Assembly (NCBI GenBank): GCA_023374045.1
Contig: CM041782.1
Span: 251,495,810-251,559,809, forward strand
Direction: 5' to 3'
Origin: Limonium bicolor
Lineage: Eukaryota; Streptophyta; Magnoliopsida; Caryophyllales; Plumbaginaceae
Length of the DNA stretch: 64,000 nt
In this document: positions 37,595 through 49,539 of the stretch, in pieces
How positions within the stretch are numbered: the first letter of the stretch is position 1
Layout: each line of letters starts with the position of its first letter
The notes under the pieces: generated by a model
What the model saw: only the letters and a program-made list of their open reading frames with translations
Database searches by the model: none
Told to the model about the DNA's origin: nothing
Made by a program: the position numbers and the translations under genes

Positions 37595-40500
37595 TTAAAT
37601 ACCCCGAACTTAAATATAGGGATTAAAATTAATCTAATACGTATTTAAGGGCCTAATGGTACCTAATTAATACTAGTAAGGAAAAATAAATCCAAAAGAA
37701 TAAAAAACTCTTAAAAAGCGGAAAAAGCTAAATAAGCGTTAAATAACCATAGGAGGTATGAGACCTAGGTTAGAGTATTACATGGATTCTAAAGGTTTAA
37801 TAAGACCTAAATAATATATGGGAACAACTCCCGAAGAAAACGGATCCAAATAATAAATTAAAATGCTAATAGAGCTTTAACGCATGTTTTTCAAGGAAAC
37901 CCGAAAACGTGATTTTAAGTGGTCAAACGAACCCGTAAAAATTATAAGTCATTAAATAAATATTATTAAGCATTTATGAAAGCTTAATAACCAATAAAAA
38001 TAAAGAAACGAGAAAATTTCCGGGAAACGGGCCCGGTTAGTGAACAGTACCTAAACCGGGTGAAATAACGAGCGTTTTCTGTAAGATACGAAAAACGCTC
38101 CAACTAGTATAACTGTAGGGGGACCGTTTTTTAATAGTCAAATAACTCCCTCACACACACATGTAACTAGCTAATTAAATAAGAGAGCCAAAAGCAAAAA
38201 GCAATAAAGTAGAAATACTTTATCCCTTCCCTCTCTCCTCACTCACTCATTTCTCTACTCTCTCACCTCTCTCCTTCCTTATCCCCACCGATCTCTCCCT
38301 TCTCTTTCCTCTGGTATGGGCGATTCTTGAAGCTCCACAAGCCTCCCATGGCCTCCCTTCTTCTACCTCATGCTCAAGCCACATTTGAGCTCCAATCACA
38401 AAAATAATTACATATTTGTAATCCCCTCATTCTCCTCTACCATTATCTCTTTTCAAAATTCAAAAAGGATGAATTTCATCTCCATGGGATTTCCCCATTT
38501 GAAGAGAAAAGCACACCATTATGGAGCTTGGAGTCTCATCTCTTTCCAACAAGGTAAGAATCTTCATGAAAGACCTCACTTTTCTCCATCTCTTGGGTAT
38601 AACCGATTTTTCCTCTCTCTCTCACCTTGTTTTGGAGCTTTGTCTCAACCCTCCAATGGTGGTGAGAACACCTTCTTGAACCAAGGGCTAAAACCCCTCC
38701 TAAAAGCTTCAAAAGGTAAACCCTAGAAATTTGTTTAAAACATCTCAATGAGTTAGTATAAATCTAAGGGTTAGTATATTAATTATACTTGTTTTGTATG
38801 CTTTGGGTGATGGGAATGGAGTTTGGCAACTCCATTCCCCACAAAATCGAATTGTACAAGGAAGAGAAGAGGAGAAGTGGAAAGGAATGAAGGAATTGTA
38901 AGCTCAAGGTAAGGGCTCTCTCCTAATGTTAATTTTGATGCATTAGACTAATGGGAATGGGCAAACTAACTAAAGAACCCAAAATCTTGCATTGGTATTG
39001 TAGTATTGGGAGTTCGAGTATTTGTGAGGAAGTTTGGGTATTTGTGAAATTAGTATGGATGTATGTAGGCCTTGGAGCCAAATGGTTGTGTATGAGTATT
39101 AGTATTGATGTTTGATGGAGTATTGGTGTATTAGGATGGATGTTTATTTGTTTGATTGCTGGTAGGACCCTAGTATGGGTGTGGCTAGTGTAGGAATGAA
39201 TTTGGTGAGATTTGGTATGTGTGGCCAAGTAAGAAAAGTAGATGAACTATGGCCAAATTTTGGTAGGAATATGTATATGTATGGATGACTTGGTAAATGG
39301 GAAAACTAAGGTGTGTATTGGAGTTAGTAGAGATGTTTAGTAGCTATAGAATGGTAGTGGTAGTATGAGGAGTAAGAAGTATAAAATCTGTAGCAAGGTG
39401 TATTAATATGCATTGGAGAAGTTAGGAAAGATTAGTGTGTAAGAATTGGTAAAAAGAGTGTCGGACTTGGGTATAGGTATTGCAATGGCTTGGAAATGTA
39501 TTTGGGATGCTAGGAGTGACATTGGTAGAGGAAGTATTGGATGGTAGAAGTTGGTTTAAAAAAATCTGTAGCAATGAAGAAAGGAAATAGGTATAAGTGC
39601 TGGAATGAAGTGAGGAAAATTGTGTAAGTGGATTGATGGATTTGGTAAGGAGTTGGTAGATGAACTAAGGCAATTTGGGGCCTAGGTAGTGTTTAAACAT
39701 GTGGGATTACATGTAGGAAGATTGGAGAACCAATGGGCAAAGTATAGAACTGAAAACAGAAATAAAAATGCAAATACTGGGCCGGACCGACCTTGGGACC
39801 GAACTTGCAAGGTCGGTCAAGCCCAGATTTACAAAGACGGGAAACCTTCTGGGATCGACCGACCTTGCGACCGGACTTGCAAGTTCGGTCGGACCAGAAA
39901 ATTCTCCGTCAGAAACCTTCTGGAATGGACCGAACTTGCGACCGGACTTGCAAGGTCGGTTGGGCTAAAATTCTCACGTAAGAAACCTACTGGAATGGAC
40001 CGACCTTGGGACCGGACTTGCAAGGTTCGGTCGGCCCTGGAATTTTCACACGCGATTGTAGACTTACTGACGTGGCCCGAATTGTCAGCGATGAGCTTAC
40101 TGACTTGGACCGAACGTGTGACCCGACTTGCAAGTTCGGTCGAGTCATACAAATTTTTTTTTTAATTAAATCAAATAATAATTATATATATATGTATACC
40201 CACCTATACATATGTGCATGTATATGCAAGTAAACCATTGTTAAGTAATAAAAGTAAGTAAATAAAATGTAAGTATAAGAATGTGAAGACTTAGTAAGTA
40301 TGAGTTAGGAAGCGTAAGGGTAACCGAATTAAATTAATGATAGTTAGATTAATTATTCGGTTGTATGTATATCATAGGATTTGAATTGTGAACACCGGAG
40401 GAACGTTGGGATACAAGTACAACGGTGAAAGGTATGATTTCTTCATGCCCTGTATCCTAATCTGGTTACCCGATTTGTGTGCTTATTTGATCACCTAATA

Positions 40501-41806
40501 AGATAAATGCATGAATCGGATTATATTGCACTTACTCGTGCTTGTTTACATTGTTCTTGATATTTGTCTTGAACAATAGTTTGTATAATTCATGAAATAT
40601 ATGAATGATGATGACTTGTATTCGAATCTTGTATTGTACTTAAGTATTGCATTGTATTTTGTATAAATGGGTATTGAGCATAGTAATTGTGTATGTGGCT
40701 TGTATGAATGACTTCTGCTAATTCCTAACTACCTAACTCCTAACTTAAGTGAGTAAATTGGAATGAGTAGAAGTCCGATATAGTTTCGGCCACGCGTGAG
40801 GATGCGGAGTCACAAGAGGTTGGCTGCAATTCCTGACTCTTAAACTGGTCCGCGCCCAAATCCCTTAAATGGGTAGCATCCCGGATTGGTGAGTCAAGTA
40901 AATCCCGGAGGTGGGACGGAGTAGTCCCCAGGTCCGGAGGTCCCGACGACTTAACATGAGTAAGAGTAAGAGTAAGTAAGTATGGATCCGTAAGTATGTA
41001 TGAGTATGAGTATGTATGTGTATGTATGAAGTAACGAGTAAAAGAGTAATCTCCACCCGATTAACCCGGGTGGACCAATGAAGCTAACAAATATTGTATA
41101 TTGTGCATGTAATGTGTTTGTGTAATTCGGAAAAAGGTAAGTATGTATTGAATGGTTTATGTTATACTTCTTGTATGTAATGAAGTGTATGTATGTGTGT
41201 ATGTCTTGCGTAATGTATTGTAATATTGTGTATAAGAGCATGTATGCATGTATGTTTGTATGAAAATGAACTGCATGTATTCGACCAAGTGGTCGGCGTA
41301 CCCTCACTAGTACGCGGGGTATGCGGTTATCATGCGCAGCGAAAGCTGACCCCTTCGGGGGAATGTTTTTAGTGTGCAGGTACCGAAGCGGGCGTGGTCA
41401 AGGTATGAGACCGGAGGCACACCCTTGTATTTAGAAGCAAGTAGCTTGTGAGGAACGGGTAGTAAGTAGTCTCGTAGTGGGTACGTATGAACTTGAAGAG
41501 GTAGTATACTTGTATAAGGATCTTAGTAAACTCGGTATGTGGATTATATTGTATTGTATTTGAAGTATTGTATCGAATGGAAGATTGTAGCATTTATTGG
41601 TATACGGAGTGTGTATGGTAGATATGTAATACTCGGGATTCCGGTCCATCAGACCGATGCTGTATGTAGTAGCAGTAGCCTTGTTAGTCACGTGGGTGAC
41701 TAACGGCATTGTATCACCCTCATTAGGTAAGTATGTATCCGCTGCGTGTATCTGATGTGTAAGGAGATTGGACGGTAAGCACAGCATTAATGGTAGGGGT
41801 GTTACA
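37595..41806 (+). repeat. 3' LTR of the 14-kb element
   Basis: It begins TTAAATACCCC, so the terminal TG of the 5' copy has become TT, and it ends GGGGTGTTACA. It is 47 bases shorter than the 5' LTR, mainly through loss of a minisatellite unit and a shorter AT run. The rest is nearly identical, with scattered single-base changes. Confidence 0.93.
39784..40143. repeat. Palindromic minisatellite in the 3' LTR
   Basis: Same array as in the 5' LTR. Units 3 and 4 of the 5' copy are represented by one hybrid unit (start like unit 3, end like unit 4), and the region before the last unit is rearranged. Confidence 0.88.
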
Positions 41807-42458
41807 CTCAAGGCCTAAGATTAAGTAATACTAGCTAACAAACTTATTGTGTTAGTGTGAATGTATCCCTTGGTTGAATGTTGAGTATCGTGTTAATGTA
41901 CATATATAATGTATGTTGTCTGCATGTTGATTGAATTAAAATGAATCGCATGTTCTCGACCAAAGTAGTCGGCGTACCCCCGTTAGCACGCGGGGTATGC
42001 GAATTTCATATGCAGCAATTTTTGAGCCCCTAGGGGCACCGTTTTTATTTTCCAGGTACATGGAAGCTGATCACCGTTCGAGAGTAGGACGGGGTTGTCA
42101 TTAAGCATGGGTAGTTGTTTAAGGATTGTATTTGTTGTATTGTGGGATTGTAGATCGATATGATATTGAACAAGTTTTGGGAATTGTAGTACACTCGGTA
42201 TATATCGAATGGAAGTTGTATTGTATTGTATTTGGAGTGTTTAAGAAATGGAAGGTATTTGTATTGTTGAGTACTCAGTTATAACCCATCGGACGATATT
42301 GTATTTGATTTGTTGTATTGGATTTGGCCTTGTTAGTCACGGGGTGACTAACGGCATTGTATACCCGCCGTTGGTAGTTTGATTTCCGCTGCTTGATGAT
42401 GGTAATTGAGACGGTTATGAGTTAATGGTTGGATTAGCGGCAGGGGTTTTACAGATGT

Positions 42459-42744
42459 GTTATACTCAAAATCTTTACCTTTGTTTTGGAATAAAATGAA
42501 GGCTTTTAAGGTAAGGCTCATGAAAGCTGTGATAACATAAAAATTAAGAAATGTGAAAATTTTTGATAATAAGTCATATAATATTAGTTATTTACCGCCT
42601 TCTTTTAGGTGATTTTACCTTTTTCACATTCTTATCTCTTATTTTTGTCTTAGCTTATTTGTTAAATTATTTTCAAATTTGAAAAAGGTTGTTAGCTTAT
42701 CATCATCCTTCTAACCCTAATATTTTTTTAATATAAACATGTAC
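42459..42744. other. Left part of a duplicated flank (copy A)
   Basis: From about 42580 the sequence (TATTTACC, CTTTTTCACATTCTTATCTC, AAAAGGTTGTTAGC) matches 48780-48950 downstream (copy B). The match continues beyond the MITE at 42753-43336. No gene is present. Confidence 0.7.
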
Positions 42745-42752
42745 AATTAAAT

Positions 42753-43336
42753 TAGGGTTCTCAATTTCGGGTTTGGGTTAGGTTGACTTCAACCCGAATG
42801 CGACCTGCTCATGTTTCACCTCAACCCGAAACCGACCCGTCCCAAACGGGTTATTTTATGTACTCCAAAACTGACCTGGTGATCTGAAATCAAACCCGAA
42901 ACTGACCCGACACCCAAAGTCAACCCGGAATTGACCCGAATCGACCCGAAATTGACCTGAAATCAACCTGAAATCGACCCGAAATCAACCAAAATTAGAA
43001 ATATTGTACTATCAATACAAATTATACACCAAATCCCAAGACAATATAACATAACATATAAAACCATCAAACGTAATGGTTAGATGATTGATATATTAGA
43101 GTTATGTCACATAACTATAAGAATATATATTTTCTTTTCTTTTTTAAAAATGTTTTCGGGTTACGGGTTGAAATCAGGTCGGCAGCTCAAACCCAAAACT
43201 GATCCGGGCTTTTAGCAACCCATTCTGAACCCGACCCAAAAATGTTTCGGGTTGAAAATTATAACCCAAATAAACCCGCGTTTAGCGTGTCGGTTTTGGG
43301 TCAGATTTCGGGTTCGTGTCAAGATTGACATCCCTA
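42753..43336. mobile_element. hAT-type MITE (584 bp) built from AACCCGA words
   Basis: It starts TAGGGTTCTCAAT and ends with inverted ATTGACATCCCTA. Flanks are AATTAAAT (42745-42752) and AATTCAAT (43337-43344), an 8-bp TSD with one change. The related copy B at 48928 has the uninterrupted AATTCAAT, so the empty site is visible in the same window. The interior repeats ACCCGAAA/TTTCGGGT in both orientations and has no transposase. Confidence 0.85.
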
Positions 43337-43378
43337 AATTCAATGTTTAAGCGACACAACAAACAATTACAACATATA

Positions 43379-43692
43379 TATTGGACTAGTGGCTGACCCA
43401 TTAGACCATTAGTCCATGAGTCCATATTTTATATTTCATACTTTCTACAATAATTAGATTAATTCAGATTTTGTTTGTTATAGTTAGATTTTCTATTAAG
43501 CAAAGATATTAAGGAATATCTTAACGAATTGCAAGAGATCTAGTTTGTTACAGTTTTATCTATTCCTTAGATTGAGGCTAGGTTTGTATATATTGCCGCT
43601 TTGGCTATGCAAGTAATACATCTGTTTTCAGTCTTTACATACACACGTTTACACATCACACAAATACAATTTCTATTATACAACTTCTAATA
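43379..43692 (+). repeat. 5' LTR of copia element
   Basis: It runs from TATTGGACTAG to TTCTAATA. The usual TG...CA is replaced by TA...TA. Confidence 0.88.
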
Positions 43693-43745
43693 TGGTATCA
43701 AGAGCAGATTACGATCCTTGAGGGTTGTGGGTGCTTTGCTCAGTC

Positions 43746-46700
43746 ATGGCGGACGATTCAAACAAAGGGAAAACACCAGCGGCGACGTCGGCAGCAACCA
43801 TGATTGATGTGAACGACCCATTATATGTTCACGCAGCGGAGAACCCAGGATTGAGCTTGGTGTCGAAATTTAACGACACGGGATTCCTAGGATGGAAGTG
43901 CGACATGACGATGACACTCAAGGTTAAAAATAAATACGGTTTGTCACAGGACGAACTGACAAACCTGATGAAGCTGATGTGATTCGCTTCAGCGCTTGGG
44001 AGCGTTCTAATTCGCTTGTCCTTTCATGGCTTAAGACATCTTTGGATTCCAATATTGCACAAAGCGTGCGGTTTCTTCGACGACCGAAGGAGCTTTGGGA
44101 GCATTTGTCTGAGAGGTTTGAGCATACCAGTCTCGCAGTAATTCACAACCTGAAACGGGAACTTGCCGAGATTAAACAAGGTGATGAATCAGTTAGTGAA
44201 ATATTATACTAAACTGAAAAGGATTTGGGGGGAAATCGACTCAGCTTGTTCTCCTCCAAAGTGTACTTGCGCTGGCTGTAAGTGTGGAGCCAAAGATTTT
44301 TACAAGATACAAGGAGAACGGGATAAGCTTCTCCACTTTCTCATGGGTTTAAACCGCAAGTATTTGTCTATTCGAGGACAAATATTAGCGATGAAGGAGA
44401 CTCCAAGCCTAGAAAGGCTTACTCTTTAATCGTACAGGAGGAGGAGCAGAGAGGGAATAATCCCTTAACCGAAGAATCCATGTCGTTCTACAGCAAGACT
44501 ACTGTAATCGGTGATAACAACAGAAACCCGGTTAAGAAGTTTGACATGAAGAAAGCTGTTTGCACACACTGTAAAAAATTGGGTCATAGCTTTGAAGAGT
44601 GTTTTTCAGCGACAGACATGTACACACTGCAATAAATCAGGACACACAGCTGCTGATTGTTACCAGATTTATGGGCGTGATGCTATTTTAGCTCGCAGAA
44701 AGAAAACTTTGCCCATGCGGTACATACTTCGGGCCGATTCAACCGATTCATAATGAACATGGACAGGGGAGAGGGATTAACACTCAAGCAGTTCCAACAA
44801 GTCACAGAATCGACCACAGAGAGCAACATCAGACCACTGCAATTTCGCAGGTACTTACGCTTATGCCCTAACCAATAAATTGTGTTTCACAAGCAATTTT
44901 TCCAGCGATATGTTCAAAGGAGTGGTTGTTAGATTCTGGCGCCACCGATATATGTCAGGGGCAGATTATTTGTTTGATAATTGGAGAAAATTAAAGGATG
45001 AAAGAAGGGTATTTTACCTGATGGCAGTCCGCAAGTGGTAAGATATGTCGGAGATGTTCGACTGGAACGGACACAAAATTAACAGGGGTTTTGTACATAC
45101 CGAAATTCCAGTTTAATCTCATATCAGTGTCGAAAATTGGTCTGCCAGTTCCATTGCGCTATGACTTTTGATAAATCTGCTGCCTCGTACAGGACCTTTC
45201 TTCCGCTCGGCATAGCAGAATCGCTTCGAGCAGGGATGGCCTCTACGTTCTGCAGGTTGAAGAGTTTGACCGCTGGGCTGGGGTTATGATGGGCCAGGGC
45301 GCTGATGTTCTGCTGGGCCGTGGTTCACATCCCGTTTCTGCTGGCGGTAATGGTGGACTGGGCTGAGTTAGTTTAAGGGGCTGCGGCGGATTTGGGCCAG
45401 CAGCGAGCCTACCGAGTTTGTAATAAGTCCGAAAGCTTTAGACTTACATATACGGCTTGGACATGTGCTGTTTAAGAAACTTGTTTTTTCTCGATTTAAT
45501 AAAGGACACAGATTTTCCTTCAAATTTTGCATGTGATGTCTGTTATAAATCCAGAGCTCAGCGTTTACCATTTGGCCACTCCGCTAGTAAAACTAAACGG
45601 GCTTTCGAGCTGTTACATATTGATGTTTGAGGTCCGTTTAGTACAGATACCTACAATGGTTATAAATACTTTGTATGTTTCGTTGATGATTTTTCTCGGA
45701 CTACTTGGGTCACACTTATCAAACAGAAAGGTCATGCTTGGGAGGCCATGGTTAATTTAATCAAAATGGTAACAAAGACAATTTGACACGAAGATACAGA
45801 TAGTGCGAACTGATAATGCCAAGGAATTGGGAAATTCCAATGACGGGAAAATCTTTTATTCACAAGAAGGGATAGTCCATCAGACTACGTGTGCTTACAC
45901 TCCTCAGCAGAATGCGGTGGTCGAACGCAAACATAAATATCTTTTGGAACAACACGGGCAGTGTTTTTTCAGTCACATGTTCCACTCATATATTGGGGAG
46001 AATGTATTTTATATGCCACTTATTTGATCAACAAGCTTCCTACCAAAGCCCTAAATGGGCTGACCCCCTATGAAGGTTTGTACAATGTCAAACCGACATA
46101 TAATGATATCAAGCCGTTTGGGTGCTTATGTTATAAGACGATTTTGGTCCAACGGAGGTAAATTTGAGCCTCGTGGTGAAGCTTGTATTTATCTAGGGGA
46201 GGATCCACGCAATAAGGGGTACCGAGTTCTAAGTTTGCGCACTGTGTTGTTGATGTTTGTCATGATGTACGATTTCATGAGCATGTATTCCTTTTCACCA
46301 TACAACTATGCTGTCTGATAGAATCCAGATACAGTTTGTGATGCTACAATTTCCAATCCATTATTTTATGATGAGACACCCGACAGCCCGGGGTGATCTT
46401 GTCACGGTTGTTGATCATGAAGAGGGTAACCACCCTGAGCCATATTTGAGACGTTCTAGTCAAGTATCACACAAGCCTAGTTATTTGTCAATTATGTCCT
46501 GTAACACATGTTTTCAAGACATCCTTGATGAACGAGTGCTTCACACCGGGGATCCACTTGCTAACCGACTTGGTCATTGTACTAGCCTAACCAAAACTAC
46601 CCCTGTTCGTTCCATTGTTTTGTTCTCTTCGCACTCTTCATCGGACCTGACTTGCTCATGCATGACCACCACAGATTCTAAGACAGCTGTTATGCATGCT

Positions 46701-48165
46701 CATTGGAGGACAGCCATGCAGGCCGAGTTACGGCATTAGAGGACAATGATACATGGGATGTTGTTACTTTGCCACGTGGCAAGAAGGTATCGGCTGCAAG
46801 TGGGTTTATAAGGTAAAGCTCAAATCTGATGGGACTCTGGAGCGACATAAGGCGCGTTGGTAGTGAAAGGATTCACGCAACGGCACGGACTTGATTATCA
46901 TGAGACCTTTTCTCCTGTGATTAAGTTAACCACAATACAGTCGCTTGTTGTTGTTGCTCTTCACAAAGGCTGGGTAATTAACCAGCTTGATGTTAATAAT
47001 GCCTTTCTTCACGGGGACCTCGATGAGGAGGTGTATATGCGACTACCACAGGGTCTTGAAGTTTCAGGTACCAACAAAGCATGTCGACTTAAGAAGTCAT
47101 TGTACGGTCTTAAGCAAGCTTCTCATCAATGGTTTTCTAAGCTGGCTAGTTTCCTTCATACTCTTGGTTTCACCCAATCAAAAAATGATTATTCCCTTTT
47201 CCACAGAGAAAATGATAAAGGCAAGATTTTTATTGCTGTTTATGTGGATGACATGTTGATAGTTGGAGCTCATCAGGCTGAGATTGATAGTATCAAATGC
47301 GCTCTCGATCTTAACTTTCGCATTAAGGATTTGGGCATGCTTCACTATTTCTTGGGCATTGAGTTTATACCTAACGGTGACGGTTACATTCTTTATCAAC
47401 GAAAATTTTGCATGGAATTGTTGGAGGAATACCCTTGTCATAATCTGCGCACCACAAAAAGTCCAATGGTGGTTGGTAAACAACTTCGCGCTGATGATGG
47501 AGAGCCTCTTCCTGATCCCACGCTTTACAGGAGACTTGTTGGAAAGCTTAATTATCTGACTCACACACGACCAAATATCAGCTTTACTGTACAAGTTCTC
47601 AGTCAGTTCATGCAACGCCCCAGTGACGTCCATATGGAGGCTGCTCTGCATGCGCTATGTTATATCAAGGGTACGCTCAACTATGGCATTATCCTTACCA
47701 AAGGTCTGTCTATTCTCGATCTCCAGGCTTATTGTGATTCTGACTGGGCGGCTTGCCCAAACACAAGGAAATCTGTGTCTGGGTACTATTTTTTCTTGGT
47801 GATAGCCCCATATCTTGGAAAACAAAGAAAACAAGGTTCTGTTTCGTTGTCTAGTGCTGAGGTGGAATACAGGTCCTTGCGACGTGTTACTGCTGAGTTG
47901 ACATGGTTGACGAGATTATTGTATGAACTGGGAGTCCCTAACATTACACCTGTTCCTGTAAAATGTGATAATCAGTCTACCATCTATATTGCTCGCAATC
48001 CTGTTTTCCATGAGCGAACCACGCATATAGAGATTGATTGCCATTTCATTAGGGAGAAAATTCAACAAGGGCTGGTTGATGTTACATACACACACCTTCT
48101 ACCCAGTTGGCTGATATGATGACCAAGATCTTGCCAGGAGTTCAGTATGCACGACAGCTTCCGCA
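43746..48165 (+). pseudogene. Copia gag-pol polyprotein, multiple frameshifts
   Basis: Gag starts at 43746 (MADDSNKGK), with breaks near 43970, 44205 and 44410. Two CCHC knuckles follow: CTHCKKLGHSFEEC near 44560 and CNKSGHTAADC near 44630. The protease has LLDSGATD (DSGA at 44932-44943). Integrase is recognised by LLHIDV followed by a TGA stop near 45629, FVDDFSRTTW, DNAKE and TPQQNAVVERKHK. After a break near 46857 the RT/RNase H is open to 48119 with NQLDVNNAFLHGDLDEEVYM, SLYGLKQA, YVDD at 47241-47252, YCDSDWAACPNTRKS and SSAEVEY; the C-terminus is lost to a frameshift near 48095. It cannot make a working polyprotein. Confidence 0.92.
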
Positions 48166-48225
48166 CATGGGCATGAGCCATAACGACAAGACAAGCCTAG
48201 GCAATCTAAGCTTGCCTACGGCTTG

Positions 48226-48241
48226 AGGGGGGGGGGGGGGG
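48226..48241 (+). other. Polypurine tract (G run) of copia element
   Basis: A 16-base G run directly before the 3' LTR serves as, or derives from, the polypurine tract. Confidence 0.8.
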
Positions 48242-48556
48242 TATTGGACTAGTGGGCTGACCCATTAAACCATTAGTCCATGAGTCCATATTTTATATTT
48301 CATACTTTCTACAATAATTAGATTAATTCAGATTTTGTTTGTTATAGTTAGATTTTCTATTAAGCAAAGATATTAAGGAATATCTTAACGAATTGCAAGA
48401 GATTTAGTTTGTTACAGTTTTATCTATTCCTTAGATTGAGGCTAGGTTTGTATATATTGCCACTTTGGCTATGTAAGTAATACATCTGTTTTCAGTCTTT
48501 ACATACACACGTTTACACATCACACAAATACAATTTCTATTATACAACTTCTAATA
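48242..48556 (+). repeat. 3' LTR of copia element
   Basis: Nearly identical to the 5' LTR. All four substitutions relative to it are G-to-A or C-to-T. Confidence 0.88.
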
Positions 48557-48985
48557 CACAAAAGAAGACGCAACCACCGTCAGTCGCTGTATTCCAATCC
48601 CGAAGGTCCCTAGTACCTCAAACGTTGTCTGTTAATAATACAAGACATACAAAATCAAAACTACCTATTTTACTAATGACTTTTTCCAAATAAAAAAGTC
48701 TTTTTGAAATTCCCCCTCTCCTTTTTTTAAAGGTACTTATTGAAAAAAAAAAAACAAAGATATTAGTTGTTAGTATTTTTGGTTATTTACCCTTTTTTTT
48801 GGGTAATTTTGTCTTTTTTCACATTCTTATATCTTATTATTCTCCTAGCTTATTTATTTGATTATTTTCAAATTTAAAAAAGGTTGTTAGCTTATCATCA
48901 TCCCTACCCTAACATTTTTTATATAAGCAGGTACAATTCAATGATTAAGCGACACAAGCGACACAACAAACAGTTACAACATACA
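48557..48985. other. Junction of duplicated flanks (end of copy A, start of copy B)
   Basis: 48557-48660 matches 49540-49640 (CAGTCGCTG / CAGCCGCTG, ATTCCAATCC, TAGTACCTC). 48780-48985 matches 42580-43370 with the MITE removed. The region was duplicated in tandem before the copia, hAT and MULE-like elements were inserted. No gene is seen. Confidence 0.7.
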
Positions 48986-48994
48986 TACAAAAAA

Positions 48995-49530
48995 GGGAAA
49001 ATTACATCGCCCACCCATGACGTTTGGCGAAATTACACAGCCCACCCACGAGGTTTCAAAAATTACTTTGCCCACCCATGTGGTTTCCACAATTTTACAC
49101 CCAACAACTTTTCTAATATTTGATCAACTTAAAAGATGGTTAAATGATATCCAAATTTGATGAAACTTCACATGGACGATGCTAAGGTGTTATACTTTTG
49201 TTCAATGCCAAATCCAAAGTTTTTTAAGGTCATATATGACCTGTGGGACCCAATGAAACATGAGACACGTTCATCGGGTCCCACAGATCATATATGAGCT
49301 TAAAAAACTTTGGATTTGGCATTGAACAAAGTATAACACCTCAGCATCGTCCATGTAAAGTTTCATCAAATTTGGATATCATTTAACCATCTTTTAAGTT
49401 GATCAAATATTAGAAATGTTGCTGGACGTAAAATTGTGGAAACCACATGGGTGGGCAAAGTAATTTTGAAACCTCGTGGGTGGGCTGTGTAATTTCGCCA
49501 AACGTCATGGGTGGGCGATGTAATTTTCCC
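48995..49530. mobile_element. Full-length palindromic MITE, 536 bp, 9-bp TSD
   Basis: The element starts GGGAAAATTACATCGCCC and ends with its reverse complement. The two halves pair over about 260 bases each with a very short centre near 49265. A 9-bp TSD TACAAAAAA lies at 48986-48994 and 49531-49539, as for Mutator-like elements. The paralogous flank shows the empty site. There is no coding capacity; the short open frames on both strands mirror each other. Confidence 0.9.
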
Positions 49531-49539
49531 TACAAAAAA

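Larger units (their letters stand above)
27693..41806 (+). mobile_element. 14.1-kb LARD-like LTR element with 4.2-kb LTRs
   Basis: The LTRs are 27693-31951 and 37595-41806. An exact 5-bp TSD CTCAA lies at 27688-27692 and 41807-41811. The primer site TGGTATCAGAGC and the polypurine tract are in the right places. The 5.6-kb interior has no open frame with recognisable gag or pol. LTRs of 4-5 kb with a non-coding interior define LARDs (large retrotransposon derivatives), known from grasses. The long LTRs, iMet primer and LTR ends suggest the Tekay/Del group of Ty3 elements as the autonomous partner, which is inference. Confidence 0.92.
24036..42453 (+). mobile_element. Solo long LTR, split by the nested 14-kb element
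   Basis: It starts TGAAATACCCCG at 24036 and ends CAGGGGTTTTACA at 42453. An exact TSD GATGT lies at 24031-24035 and 42454-42458. Removing the nested element (27693-41806) and one CTCAA leaves about 4.3 kb, the same size as the nested element's LTRs, and the order of landmarks is the same. Pyrimidine-rich leader, palindromic minisatellite, ATGATTT...CATGCCC box, GC hairpin and U5 stem-loop all occur in series. No internal region exists, so the original element recombined to a solo LTR before or after being split. Confidence 0.9.
43379..48556 (+). mobile_element. Ty1/copia retrotransposon, complete but broken
   Basis: Two 314-315-bp LTRs (43379-43692 and 48242-48556; ends uncertain by about 3 bases) differ by four substitutions and one indel. 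The primer site TGGTATCAAGAGC starts at 43693 and a 16-base G run precedes the 3' LTR. If the LTRs end at TTCTA, flanks ATATA and ATACA give a 5-bp TSD with one change. The gag-pol order is protease-integrase-RT-RNase H, as in Ty1/copia, but the frame is broken many times. Confidence 0.92.

Noticed and set aside
28470..41811. Open frames of 60-139 codons inside the long LTRs, repeated in both copies
   Set aside because: They recur only because the LTRs are copies, have no motif, and many cross minisatellite or simple-repeat DNA.
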